Source: Pseudomonas vancouverensis (GTDB lineage: Bacteria > Pseudomonadota > Gammaproteobacteria > Pseudomonadales > Pseudomonadaceae). From it: a stretch of 64,000 nucleotides of DNA. Location of the stretch: assembly GCF_004348895.1 (NCBI RefSeq), contig NZ_RRZK01000002.1:186001-250000 (forward strand), read 5' to 3'. A model generated the notes under the pieces. That model was not told the origin of the DNA. It ran no database searches and worked only from the letters and a program-made list of their open reading frames with translations. Positions 1 through 8,471 of this stretch are shown piece after piece (the first letter of the stretch is position 1; every line of letters begins with the position of its first letter). Made by a program: the position numbers and the translations under genes.

Positions 1-124
1 CGTCAACGGCGATCCCTGCATCGGTAGGCTAACGTAAGACTGTGAGTTTTTCTGAGAGTCCTTTGGCCCTGAAGCCCTCATTCCGTTAAGATAGCCCGCT
101 TTTTCAAGGTGGGAGTCAGGCAGC
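1..124 (+). promoter_or_regulatory. Leader region upstream of rapA
   Basis: No gene is recognisable in this stretch. It ends in a good ribosome binding site, GGGAG, about 9 bases before the rapA start codon. A promoter is presumably here, but no convincing -35/-10 pair could be picked by eye. Confidence 0.4.
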
Positions 125-2971
125 ATGGCGCAGCAGTATCAACCGGGGCAACGCTGGATCAGTGACAGCGAAGCCGAGCTGGGTTTAGGCACCGTTCTGG
201 CACAGGACGGGCGCTTGTTGACCGTGCTCTACCCGGCCACTGGCGACACCCGCCAGTACGCGCTACGGAATGCGCCCCTGACCCGCGTGCGGTTTTCCCC
301 GGGTGACAGCATCACTCACTTCGAAGGCTGGAAACTCACCGTTCGTGAAGTCGACGACGTCGACGGCCTGCTGGTCTACCACGGCCTCAACGCGCAGAAC
401 GAAGTGGTCACCCTGCCGGAAACCCAACTGTCGAACTTCATCCAGTTCCGTCTGGCCAGCGACCGTCTGTTCGCCGGCCAGATCGACCCGCTGGCCTGGT
501 TCTCCCTGCGTTACCACACTCTGGAACACACCAGCCGCCAGTTGCAGTCCTCGCTCTGGGGCCTGGGCGGCGTGCGTGCGCAACCGATCGCCCACCAATT
601 GCACATTGCCCGCGAAGTCGCTGACCGTATCGCGCCACGGGTACTGTTGGCGGACGAAGTGGGCCTGGGTAAAACCATCGAAGCCGGCCTGGTCATCCAT
701 CGCCAGCTGCTCTCGGGCCGTGCCAGCCGCGTGCTGATCCTGGTGCCGGAGAACCTCCAGCACCAGTGGCTGGTGGAGATGCGCCGCCGTTTCAACCTGC
801 AGGTCGCGCTGTTCGACGAAGAACGCTTTATCGAAAGTGATGCCAGCAACCCGTTCGAAGACACCCAGCTGGCACTGGTTGCCCTGGAGTGGCTGGTAGA
901 CGACGAGAAGGCCCAGGACGCGCTGTTCGCCGCCGGCTGGGACCTGCTGGTGGTCGACGAGGCGCACCACCTGGTGTGGCACGAAGATCAGGTCAGCCCG
1001 GAATACTCGCTGGTCGAGCAACTTGCCGAAACCATTCCAGGCGTCCTGCTGTTGACGGCAACCCCGGAACAACTCGGCCAGGACAGCCACTTCGCCCGTT
1101 TGCGCCTGCTCGACCCGAACCGCTTCCACGACCTGCAAGCCTTCCGCGCCGAGAGCGAAAACTATCGCCCGGTGGCCGAAGCCGTACAGGAGCTGCTGGA
1201 TCAGGGCCGTCTGTCGCCTGAAGCACACAAGACCATCCACGGCTTCCTTGGCAACGAGGGTGAAGCCCTGCTGGCTGCCGTCAACGATGGCGACACCGAA
1301 GCCAGTGCCCGCCTCGTGCGCGAATTGCTCGACCGCCACGGCACCGGCCGCGTGCTGTTCCGTAACACCCGTGCCGCCGTGCAAGGGTTCCCGGAGCGCA
1401 AACTGCACCCTTACCCGCTGCCGTGCCCGGACGAATACCTCGAATTGCCGCTGGGCGATCACGCCGAGCTGTACCCGGAAGTCAGTTTCCAGGCCCAGCC
1501 GGATGCCAATGAAGAAGAACGCTGGTGGAAGTTCGACCCGCGTGTCGAGTGGCTGATCGACCAGCTGAAGATGCTCAAGCGCACCAAAGTGCTGGTGATC
1601 TGTGCTCACGCCGAAACTGCGATGGACCTGGAGGACGCCCTGCGCGTGCGCTCCGGCATCCCGGCAACCGTGTTCCACGAAGGCATGAACATCCTCGAAC
1701 GTGACCGTGCTGCCGCCTACTTCGCCGACGAAGAATTCGGCGCGCAAGTGCTGATCTGTTCGGAAATCGGTAGTGAAGGCCGCAACTTCCAGTTCTCCCA
1801 TCACCTGGTGCTGTTCGATCTGCCGTCACACCCGGACTTGCTGGAACAACGTATCGGCCGTCTCGACCGGATCGGTCAGAAGCACACCATCGAACTGCAC
1901 GTGCCGTACCTGGAAACCAGCCCGCAAGAGCGCCTGTTCCAGTGGTATCACGAAGCGTTGAATGCGTTCCTCAACACCTGCCCGACCGGCAACGCCTTGC
2001 AGCACCAGTTCGGCCCACGCCTGCTGCCGCTGCTCGAAGAGGCCGACGATGGCGAGTGGCAAGCGCTGATCGATGAAGCCCGTACCGAACGTGAACGCCT
2101 GGAAGCCGAGCTGCACACCGGACGTGACCGCCTGCTGGAACTCAACTCCGGCGGCGCCGGCGAAGGCGATGCGCTGGTTGAGGCGATCCTCGAGCAAGAC
2201 GACCAGTTCACCCTGCCGATCTACATGGAGACCCTGTTCGATGCGTTCGGCATCGACAGCGAAGACCATTCGGAAAATGCCCTGATCCTCAAGCCGAGCG
2301 AAAAAATGCTCGACGCCAGCTTTCCGCTGGGCGACGACGAAGGCGTGACCATCACCTACGACCGCAACCAGGCGCTGTCCCGCGAAGACATGCAGTTCAT
2401 CACCTGGGAACACCCGATGGTGCAGGGCGGCATGGACCTGGTCCTGTCCGGTTCCATGGGCAACACCGCCGTGGCCCTGATCAAGAACAAGGCGCTCAAG
2501 CCAGGCACCGTGTTGCTCGAGCTGCTCTACGTCAGCGAAGTGGTTGCGCCGCGCTCGCTGCAACTGGGCCGTTACCTGCCACCGGCCGCCCTGCGCTGCC
2601 TGCTGGACACCAACGGCAACGACCTGGCCGCCCGCGTGTCGTTCGAAACCCTGAACGATCAACTGGAAAGCGTGCCACGTGCCAGCGCCAACAAGTTCAT
2701 ACAGGCCCAGCGCGATCAACTGACGCCACGGATCAACGCCGGCGAAGCGAAGATCCTGCCGCGCCACAATGAACGTGTGGCTGAAGCACAGCGTCGCCTG
2801 GCTGCCGATACCGACGAAGAACTGGCACGCTTGACCGCGTTGCAAGCAGTCAACCCGACCGTGCGTGACAGCGAACTGGTTGCCCTGCGCAAACAACGTG
2901 AGCAAGGCCTGGCCATGCTCGACAAGGCCGCGTTGCGACTGGAAGCGATTCGGGTGTTGGTGGCGGGTTAA
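125..2971 (+). CDS. rapA: RNA polymerase-associated ATPase RapA (HepA)
   Basis: RapA is a Swi2/Snf2-type ATPase that binds RNA polymerase and helps recycle it after transcription, acting in the cytoplasm. The 948-residue product is close to the usual length (about 968 in E. coli). The N-terminal 100 or so residues fit the Tudor-like domains of the family. Walker A (GLGKT, Lys183) and the DEAH box (residues 278-281) are intact, and the second RecA-like domain shows GSEGRNFQF and [10 protein letters not shown] near residues 555-585. The C-terminal 300 residues match the RapA-specific region. It is a single-gene unit: a terminator follows directly and the next gene is on the other strand. Confidence 0.96.
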   Translation: MAQQYQPGQRWISDSEAELGLGTVLAQDGRLLTVLYPATGDTRQYALRNAPLTRVRFSPGDSITHFEGWKLTVREVDDVDGLLVYHGLNAQNEVVTLPETQLSNFIQFRLASDRLFAGQIDPLAWFSLRYHTLEHTSRQLQSSLWGLGGVRAQPIAHQLHIAREVADRIAPRVLLADEVGLGKTIEAGLVIHRQLLSGRASRVLILVPENLQHQWLVEMRRRFNLQVALFDEERFIESDASNPFEDTQLALVALEWLVDDEKAQDALFAAGWDLLVVDEAHHLVWHEDQVSPEYSLVEQLAETIPGVLLLTATPEQLGQDSHFARLRLLDPNRFHDLQAFRAESENYRPVAEAVQELLDQGRLSPEAHKTIHGFLGNEGEALLAAVNDGDTEASARLVRELLDRHGTGRVLFRNTRAAVQGFPERKLHPYPLPCPDEYLELPLGDHAELYPEVSFQAQPDANEEERWWKFDPRVEWLIDQLKMLKRTKVLVICAHAETAMDLEDALRVRSGIPATVFHEGMNILERDRAAAYFADEEFGAQVLICSEIGSEGRNFQFSHHLVLFDLPSHPDLLEQRIGRLDRIGQKHTIELHVPYLETSPQERLFQWYHEALNAFLNTCPTGNALQHQFGPRLLPLLEEADDGEWQALIDEARTERERLEAELHTGRDRLLELNSGGAGEGDALVEAILEQDDQFTLPIYMETLFDAFGIDSEDHSENALILKPSEKMLDASFPLGDDEGVTITYDRNQALSREDMQFITWEHPMVQGGMDLVLSGSMGNTAVALIKNKALKPGTVLLELLYVSEVVAPRSLQLGRYLPPAALRCLLDTNGNDLAARVSFETLNDQLESVPRASANKFIQAQRDQLTPRINAGEAKILPRHNERVAEAQRRLAADTDEELARLTALQAVNPTVRDSELVALRKQREQGLAMLDKAALRLEAIRVLVAG

Positions 2972-2996
2972 GTCCCCGGCTCCACCGCTGTAAATG

Positions 2997-3025
2997 AAAA
3001 GGCCCGCAGCGATGCGGGCCTTTTT
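2997..3025 (+). terminator. Rho-independent terminator of rapA
   Basis: A GC-rich hairpin (GGCCCGCA, loop GCGA, TGCGGGCC) flanked by A4 and T5 lies 26 bases after the rapA stop. The flanking A and T tracts could let it serve the convergent MFS gene as well. Confidence 0.85.
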
Positions 3026-3069
3026 GTTTGACTGAAGTTTGTTGTGGGGGTTGCTGATGGCGATAGCGG

Positions 3070-4419
3070 TCAGGCAGTCACCGCAGCACCTTCAGGCTCC
3101 CCCACCACCCCAAGCCCATCTTTCATCCGCTTGGCATCGCGCACAAAACAGCGCGAAGCCAGCACCAGAAACACCATGGTGAAGAACAACGCCACCGGGA
3201 TCAGGTACATCGCGTCATGCAGGCCGACCGCCTTGAACGCTTCGGTCATCTGTTCGGCGCCTGCCGCGAGCATTGCCGTATGGGCAAAATGATCCGACAA
3301 CGCCCCCACCACCACCGGCCCCAGACCGCCGCCCAGCAAATACAGCCCGGCGAAGAACAGCGCCATGGCCGTCGCCCGCAGGCGCGGCTCGACCACGTCC
3401 TGAATAGCCGTGTAGACGCAGGTGTAGAAGTTGTAGGCAAACAACCAGCCGACGCTGAACACCGCGACGAACACGCCGATTTCGATACGCCCGGAGTACA
3501 GCGCCCACGCCGTGCACACCGTGGAAATGACCAGGCTGAACGCAGCAAACAACAGGCGACCATTGGCCACCCGCTGATGAATCTTGTCGGCGACCCAACC
3601 GCCCAGGGTCAGGCCGAACAGCCCGGTGACACCGACTATCACCCCGGTAGCGACAGCCGCTTCCTGCAATGGCATCAGGAAATAGCGCTGCAGCATCGGC
3701 ACCATGAACGAATTACAGGCATAGGTGGCGAAGTTGAAACACAGCCCCGCTAACACCAGCCAGAGAAAGGTCGGTACCGCCAGAACGCGGCGGATCGGTC
3801 GATCGATACGTTCCTGGGAAACCTGCACGCTCTCGGCGGCGCCGCGCTTGGGTTCCTTGATGAAGAACATGAAGATCGCCAGGATCAGCCCCGGTACGGC
3901 AGCAATAAAGAAAGGTGCACGCCAACTGTCAAAGGCCTTGACCATGGCGCCGATGGTGAAGAACGCCAGTAACAGCCCCAAGGGCAAGCCGAGCATGAAA
4001 ATGCCCATGGCCCGCGCCCGCCGATGAGCGGGGAACAGATCGCCGATCAGCGAGTTGGCGGCCGGTGCGTAGCTGGCTTCACCGATGCCGACACCCATGC
4101 GTACGATGAGGAAACTCCAGAAGCTGCCGACCATGCCATTGACCGCCGTCAGTCCACTCCATACAGCAAGCCCCCAGCCCATCAGTTTGCTGCGCGAGCT
4201 GGTATCGGCCATGCGCCCCAAGGGCAGGCCGGCAATCGCGTAAACCAGGGTGAAGGCAGTGCCGATGATCCCCAATTGGAAGTCGCTGAGGTGCCATTCC
4301 ATGCGGATCGGTTCGATGATGATGGCCGGGATGGTGCGGTCAAAGAAGTTGAACAGGTTGGCCAGGAACAACAGGAACAGAATGCGCCAGGCATTCGCCG
4401 CTTGGGTCGAGTTCTGCAT
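3070..4419 (-). CDS. Spinster-like MFS transporter
   Basis: This is a 449-residue major facilitator superfamily permease of the inner membrane with about 12 predicted membrane helices. The first helix, FLLFLANLFNFFDRTI, the GRMADTSSRSKLMG loop between helices 2 and 3, and GVGIGEASYAPAANSLIGD in helices 4-5 are typical of the spinster-like MFS branch. Substrates of bacterial members are mostly unassigned, so none is proposed. The start is set by ATG preceded by GAGACGG. The gene stands alone, convergent with rapA and divergent from the Cys-cluster gene. Confidence 0.85.
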   Translation of the reverse strand: MQNSTQAANAWRILFLLFLANLFNFFDRTIPAIIIEPIRMEWHLSDFQLGIIGTAFTLVYAIAGLPLGRMADTSSRSKLMGWGLAVWSGLTAVNGMVGSFWSFLIVRMGVGIGEASYAPAANSLIGDLFPAHRRARAMGIFMLGLPLGLLLAFFTIGAMVKAFDSWRAPFFIAAVPGLILAIFMFFIKEPKRGAAESVQVSQERIDRPIRRVLAVPTFLWLVLAGLCFNFATYACNSFMVPMLQRYFLMPLQEAAVATGVIVGVTGLFGLTLGGWVADKIHQRVANGRLLFAAFSLVISTVCTAWALYSGRIEIGVFVAVFSVGWLFAYNFYTCVYTAIQDVVEPRLRATAMALFFAGLYLLGGGLGPVVVGALSDHFAHTAMLAAGAEQMTEAFKAVGLHDAMYLIPVALFFTMVFLVLASRCFVRDAKRMKDGLGVVGEPEGAAVTA

Positions 4420-4689
4420 GGGTCCGTCTCGTTTATTGTTATTGGGGGGACGTCACTGTCCCTGGAATGTGCAATCTAGACAGCTCGTTCAGCGCTGTCT
4501 GTAATTATTCGTACGGCTGATACCAAGCCATCGCAACAACCTGAGCAAACGCCCGCAGGGTGGGGGATTGCTGCCCGCGACAGCGGGTTGAAAAATACCT
4601 GCGCGCCCCCCTTCCCAAGCCGTTGGCGAAGCCTAGAATAGCCGCCTTGTCTGCCCCCTGTGTCCCCACTCCTCCTTAGTTGATCGCCC

Positions 4690-5055
4690 ATGTCCGAAGC
4701 CAGTCCGTGTCTGAATTGCGGTGCCTGCTGTTCCCATTTTCGCGTGTCATTTTTCTGGGGGGAATGCACCTCGGCCGGGGGAACCGTGCCAGATGAACTG
4801 GTCGAACAGATCAGCCCCAGCCGCGTGGCCATGCTGGGTACAGGCTGTAAACCGGTGCGCTGCACCAGCCTGGTTGGCGAGGTTGGCAGTGAGGTGAAAT
4901 GCTCGATTTATGACAAACGGTCGAGCACCTGCCGCGAATTCGAAGCGTCCTGGGAGGACGGTCAACACAACCCCGATTGCGACGCCGCTCGCGCAGCCTT
5001 CGGCCTGGCGGCTCTGGTTCCAGTGTTTGAGATCGAGCAGAAAAAAAGCGCCTGA
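4690..5055 (+). CDS. YkgJ-family cysteine cluster protein
   Basis: A 121-residue cytoplasmic protein with an N-terminal CLNCGACCSHF motif and further cysteines at CKPVRC and CSIYDKRSSTCREF, the pattern of the YkgJ/UPF0153 zinc- or iron-chelating family. The biochemical role of this family is not established. The 270 bases upstream hold a short CCCGC/GCGGG hairpin near 4575-4588 and no other gene. The c-di-GMP gene follows in the same direction. Confidence 0.85.
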   Translation: MSEASPCLNCGACCSHFRVSFFWGECTSAGGTVPDELVEQISPSRVAMLGTGCKPVRCTSLVGEVGSEVKCSIYDKRSSTCREFEASWEDGQHNPDCDAARAAFGLAALVPVFEIEQKKSA

Positions 5056-5202
5056 CGCTTAGCACTGGTCGCTATTAGGTTAATGCCGAAATCATTAGCA
5101 CCATTGTGCCACCACCGCTTGCGCTCCATGCATGCCCTCTATACTCCAAGACATTCGTCGGCGTTGCTTGCGCCGTTCAGGGTGACAACGATAGGGCATG
5201 CT

Positions 5203-7422
5203 ATGGAGTGGCTGGGTCTGCATTTCATCACCTCGCTACCAGACAGCGGGCAGATCATTCTCAACTGCGTACACGACCCCTTTCTGGTGCTGTTAGCCTA
5301 TCTGGTCGCCTGTGTCGGCTGCTTCGCGACGCTGGACATGGCCGAGCGGGTCGCACACGCGGAAAATCACACCTCGCAGATTCGCTGGCGCTGGGTTGGC
5401 ACCGGTTGCCTGGCCGGCGGCATCTGGGCCATGCATTTTGTCGGGATGCTCGCCTTCCAGGCTCCCGTCGAAGTGCACTATCAATTGCCGGTCACGGTCT
5501 TTTCGCTAGTGATCGCCCTGCTGGCCTCATGGCTGGCCATGCGCACCCTCAGTCTTCCCGACCTGAGTGTGCGGCAATGCTTCAAGTCATCGATCGGCAT
5601 TGGCCTGGGCATCGCCACCATGCATTACGTCGGTATGGCGGCGATGCGTACGAACGCGGTTGCCTATTACCAGCCGGACCTGTTTGTACTGTCCATCGCC
5701 ATCGCCATCGGTGCCGCTCTCATCGCCTTGCTGTTGTCCAGACATCTGCGCAACGGCATGGGCATGTTCCACCAATTGTTCAAGTACGGCGCAAGCCTGC
5801 TGCTCGGTGGCGGCATCATCGGCATGCACTTTACCGCCATGGCCGCATTCAATCTGGTATTGCCCAGTGGGCAGGCCTTGCAGCCGTCGAACGCGAGCAG
5901 CCACCTGCAGCTGGCGCTGACCGTCGCAGTGATGACCCTGCTGATTATCGGCAGCAGCATCAGCGCTGCCCTCGCCGACAAGAAATTGCAACACAAGGAC
6001 CACGATCTGCAGCGCGTCAACTCGCTGCTCAGCCAACTGGACCAGGCGCGCATGTCGCTGCAACAGGTGGCGCACTACGATGCCCTGACCAACCTGATCA
6101 ATCGCCGGGGCTTCAACCAGATCTTCGCTGAGAAACTCATGGAGAAGACCAACGAAGGCGGGATGCTGGCGGTGCTGTTCCTCGACATCGACCACTTCAA
6201 GCGGATCAATGACAGCCTGGGCCATGACGCTGGAGACGAACTGCTCAAGGTCATCGCCGGGCATATCAAGAGTTCGATCCGCAGCCATGACGATGTGGTG
6301 GCGCGTTTTGGCGGTGACGAGTTCTGCCTGTTGATTGACCTTCATGACCGCGAAGAGGCGCGGCAGATGGCCCAGCGCATCATGCTGAAAATGAAGGAGC
6401 CGATCGAGCTCGCCGGGCGGCGCATGGTCATGACCACCAGCATCGGCATCAGCCTGTTCCCCGAGGACGGCAAGACTTGCGAGGAACTGCTGAAGAATGC
6501 CGACCTGGCGCTCTATCAATCCAAGGGCAGCGGTCGCAACGGCCTCAACTTCTTCAGCGCCAACCTGAAAACCCGCGCCACGCTGGAGCTGCAACTCGAA
6601 GAGGAACTGCGCCATGCCCTGCGCGAAGACACCGGGCTGATGCTCTATTACCAACCGATCTACGACCTGAAAACCGGCCAGGTCAGCAAGCTTGAAGCGC
6701 TGATTCGTTGGCAACATCCGGTCCACGGTTTTCTGGTACCGGACCGTTTTATCGCCATCGCCGAAGCCAACGGCCTGATCGCCGAACTGGACAACTGGGT
6801 GCTGCGCAAGGCGTGCGAGGATCTCGGCGAACTGTCGCGCCAGGGCTGCGAAGAACTGAAAATCGCCGTCAACTGCTCGCCCCTGAACCTGGCGCGGGAA
6901 GAACTGGCCGATGAAATAGAACGCGCCCTGCGCTCCGCCGGTGTAGCGCCCCATCGGCTGGAGCTGGAAGTCACCGAGAATGCCTTGATGGGCAACATCG
7001 CCAACACTTTGGTGCTGCTGCGCCAGATCCGCGCACTCGGCGTGTCTCTATCCATCGATGACTTCGGCACCGGCTACTCATCCCTGGCCTACCTCAAACG
7101 CTTGCCGCTCAACACGCTGAAAATCGACCGTTCCTTCATTCAGGACATCCCCAAGGCCACCCAGGACATGGAGATCGTCCAGGCCATCATTGTCATGGCC
7201 CATACCCTGCACCTGCAGGTCGTGACCGAAGGCGTCGAAACCTTCGAGCAGTACCAGTTCCTGGAAAACCACGGCTGCGACTTCGTTCAGGGGTATCTGC
7301 TCAGTCGGCCGGTGCCGCTGGCTGAATTGCTTCCGGTGCTCAATGAAATCAACCAGCGCAAACACACCTATACGCCGATCACGAGCCTGAGCCTGGCTCA
7401 CGGTACAACTGCACTAATGTAG
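5203..7422 (+). CDS. Membrane MHYT-GGDEF-EAL c-di-GMP enzyme (NbdA/MucR type)
   Basis: Predicted inner-membrane enzyme that makes and/or degrades cyclic di-GMP. Residues 20-245 form a seven-helix MHYT sensor domain with three MH(F/Y) repeats (MHFVGM, MHYVGM, MHFTAM), thought to bind a metal and sense a diatomic gas. GGDEF is intact at residues 370-374 and EAL at 498-500, with DDFGTGYSSL near 622-631. The usual inhibitory RxxD site is shifted: SHDD occupies the canonical position. I chose the ATG at 5203 (739 residues) because the protein then starts just ahead of the MHYT domain; an in-frame ATG at 5083 would give 779. From memory, P. aeruginosa nbdA (PA3311) lies near rapA and beside a related dehydrogenase, so this may be its orthologue. 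Confidence 0.87.
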   Translation: MEWLGLHFITSLPDSGQIILNCVHDPFLVLLAYLVACVGCFATLDMAERVAHAENHTSQIRWRWVGTGCLAGGIWAMHFVGMLAFQAPVEVHYQLPVTVFSLVIALLASWLAMRTLSLPDLSVRQCFKSSIGIGLGIATMHYVGMAAMRTNAVAYYQPDLFVLSIAIAIGAALIALLLSRHLRNGMGMFHQLFKYGASLLLGGGIIGMHFTAMAAFNLVLPSGQALQPSNASSHLQLALTVAVMTLLIIGSSISAALADKKLQHKDHDLQRVNSLLSQLDQARMSLQQVAHYDALTNLINRRGFNQIFAEKLMEKTNEGGMLAVLFLDIDHFKRINDSLGHDAGDELLKVIAGHIKSSIRSHDDVVARFGGDEFCLLIDLHDREEARQMAQRIMLKMKEPIELAGRRMVMTTSIGISLFPEDGKTCEELLKNADLALYQSKGSGRNGLNFFSANLKTRATLELQLEEELRHALREDTGLMLYYQPIYDLKTGQVSKLEALIRWQHPVHGFLVPDRFIAIAEANGLIAELDNWVLRKACEDLGELSRQGCEELKIAVNCSPLNLAREELADEIERALRSAGVAPHRLELEVTENALMGNIANTLVLLRQIRALGVSLSIDDFGTGYSSLAYLKRLPLNTLKIDRSFIQDIPKATQDMEIVQAIIVMAHTLHLQVVTEGVETFEQYQFLENHGCDFVQGYLLSRPVPLAELLPVLNEINQRKHTYTPITSLSLAHGTTALM

Positions 7423-8275
7423 AAGGATCCCGCTCAAGAAAACCCTGACTGCCGTGCAAGCGCATCAGTTGCGCAGCCAGGCCAGTGATGGGCGTCGCCG
7501 AACCTTGCTCGCGGGAAAACTTCACCGCGGTATCCAGATCCTTGAGCAAGGTGCGCACGTGCCATTTGACCGGCTCGAAACGACTGTCAGCCATTTGCGG
7601 CGCGAGAATCTGCAAGGGTTTCGAATCGGCAAAACCGCCGGCCAGTGCTTCGGCAATCAGGCTGGCATCCACGCCCGAGCGTTGCGCCAAGGCCACCACC
7701 TCAGCAATCACCAGGGCATTGCAGGCCACAATCATCTGGTTGCACGCCTTGGTCACCTGCCCTGCCCCGACTGCGCCCATGTGGGTCACCCGTTGTCCCA
7801 GTGTCAGCAACACCGATCGAACCCGCTCAAGGTCCTGCGCCTCGCCCCCGACCATGATCGCCAGGCTGCCGGCTTCGGCGCCGACGACACCACCGGACAC
7901 CGGCGTGTCGAGCCAGCCCATGCCGGCTTTTTTGCCTAGCTCGGCCGCCATTTCCCGGGTGGCATTGGGTTCCAGGCTGGAAAAGTCCACCAGCAACTGG
8001 CCGCTTCTCGCGCCTTCGGCAACACCTGCCGGGCCGAACACGACCTCGCGAACCACTGCGGTATCGGCCAGACACAACAGCACAATATCGGCGTGCTGGC
8101 ACAATTCGGCCGGGCTTGCGACCTGGCGTGCACCGGCGTCCACCAGTGGCTGGCACTTGGCTGGATTGCGGTTCCACACGGTCAGCGGATAACCCGCCGC
8201 CAGCAGACGCTGGCACATCGGCAGCCCCATCAGGCCGATTCCGGCGAACCCCAACGAAGGTAGCGTTGACATCAT
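7379..8275 (-). CDS. NAD(P)-dependent beta-hydroxyacid dehydrogenase
   Basis: A 298-residue oxidoreductase of the 3-hydroxyisobutyrate dehydrogenase / tartronate semialdehyde reductase family. The N-terminus carries the nucleotide-binding GFAGIGLMGLPM motif, followed by the substrate-binding DTPVSGGVVGAEAGSLAIMV and the catalytic-lysine region GAGQVTKACNQM. The exact substrate cannot be told from sequence. Translation may start at Met1 or Met2. The 3' end overlaps the 3' end of the convergent c-di-GMP gene by 44 bases, so no terminator separates the two. Confidence 0.88.
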   Translation of the reverse strand: MMSTLPSLGFAGIGLMGLPMCQRLLAAGYPLTVWNRNPAKCQPLVDAGARQVASPAELCQHADIVLLCLADTAVVREVVFGPAGVAEGARSGQLLVDFSSLEPNATREMAAELGKKAGMGWLDTPVSGGVVGAEAGSLAIMVGGEAQDLERVRSVLLTLGQRVTHMGAVGAGQVTKACNQMIVACNALVIAEVVALAQRSGVDASLIAEALAGGFADSKPLQILAPQMADSRFEPVKWHVRTLLKDLDTAVKFSREQGSATPITGLAAQLMRLHGSQGFLERDPSTLVQLYREPGSGS

Positions 8276-8471
8276 TTGGCCTCCCTTTGATTAAAGATCG
8301 CCGAATATTGGCCGATTCATCATGACTTAGGAAAGGATTCCCCTCGAGCAATGCTCAGGCTCAAGCTCCGGCTTGGGACCCAATACGCGCAGAAAAAAGA
8401 CGCGAATCAACTCCGTGACGGTCCGACGATCACCCGTCGACCCAACAACCAGCCCAGGTAGATGGCGAACG

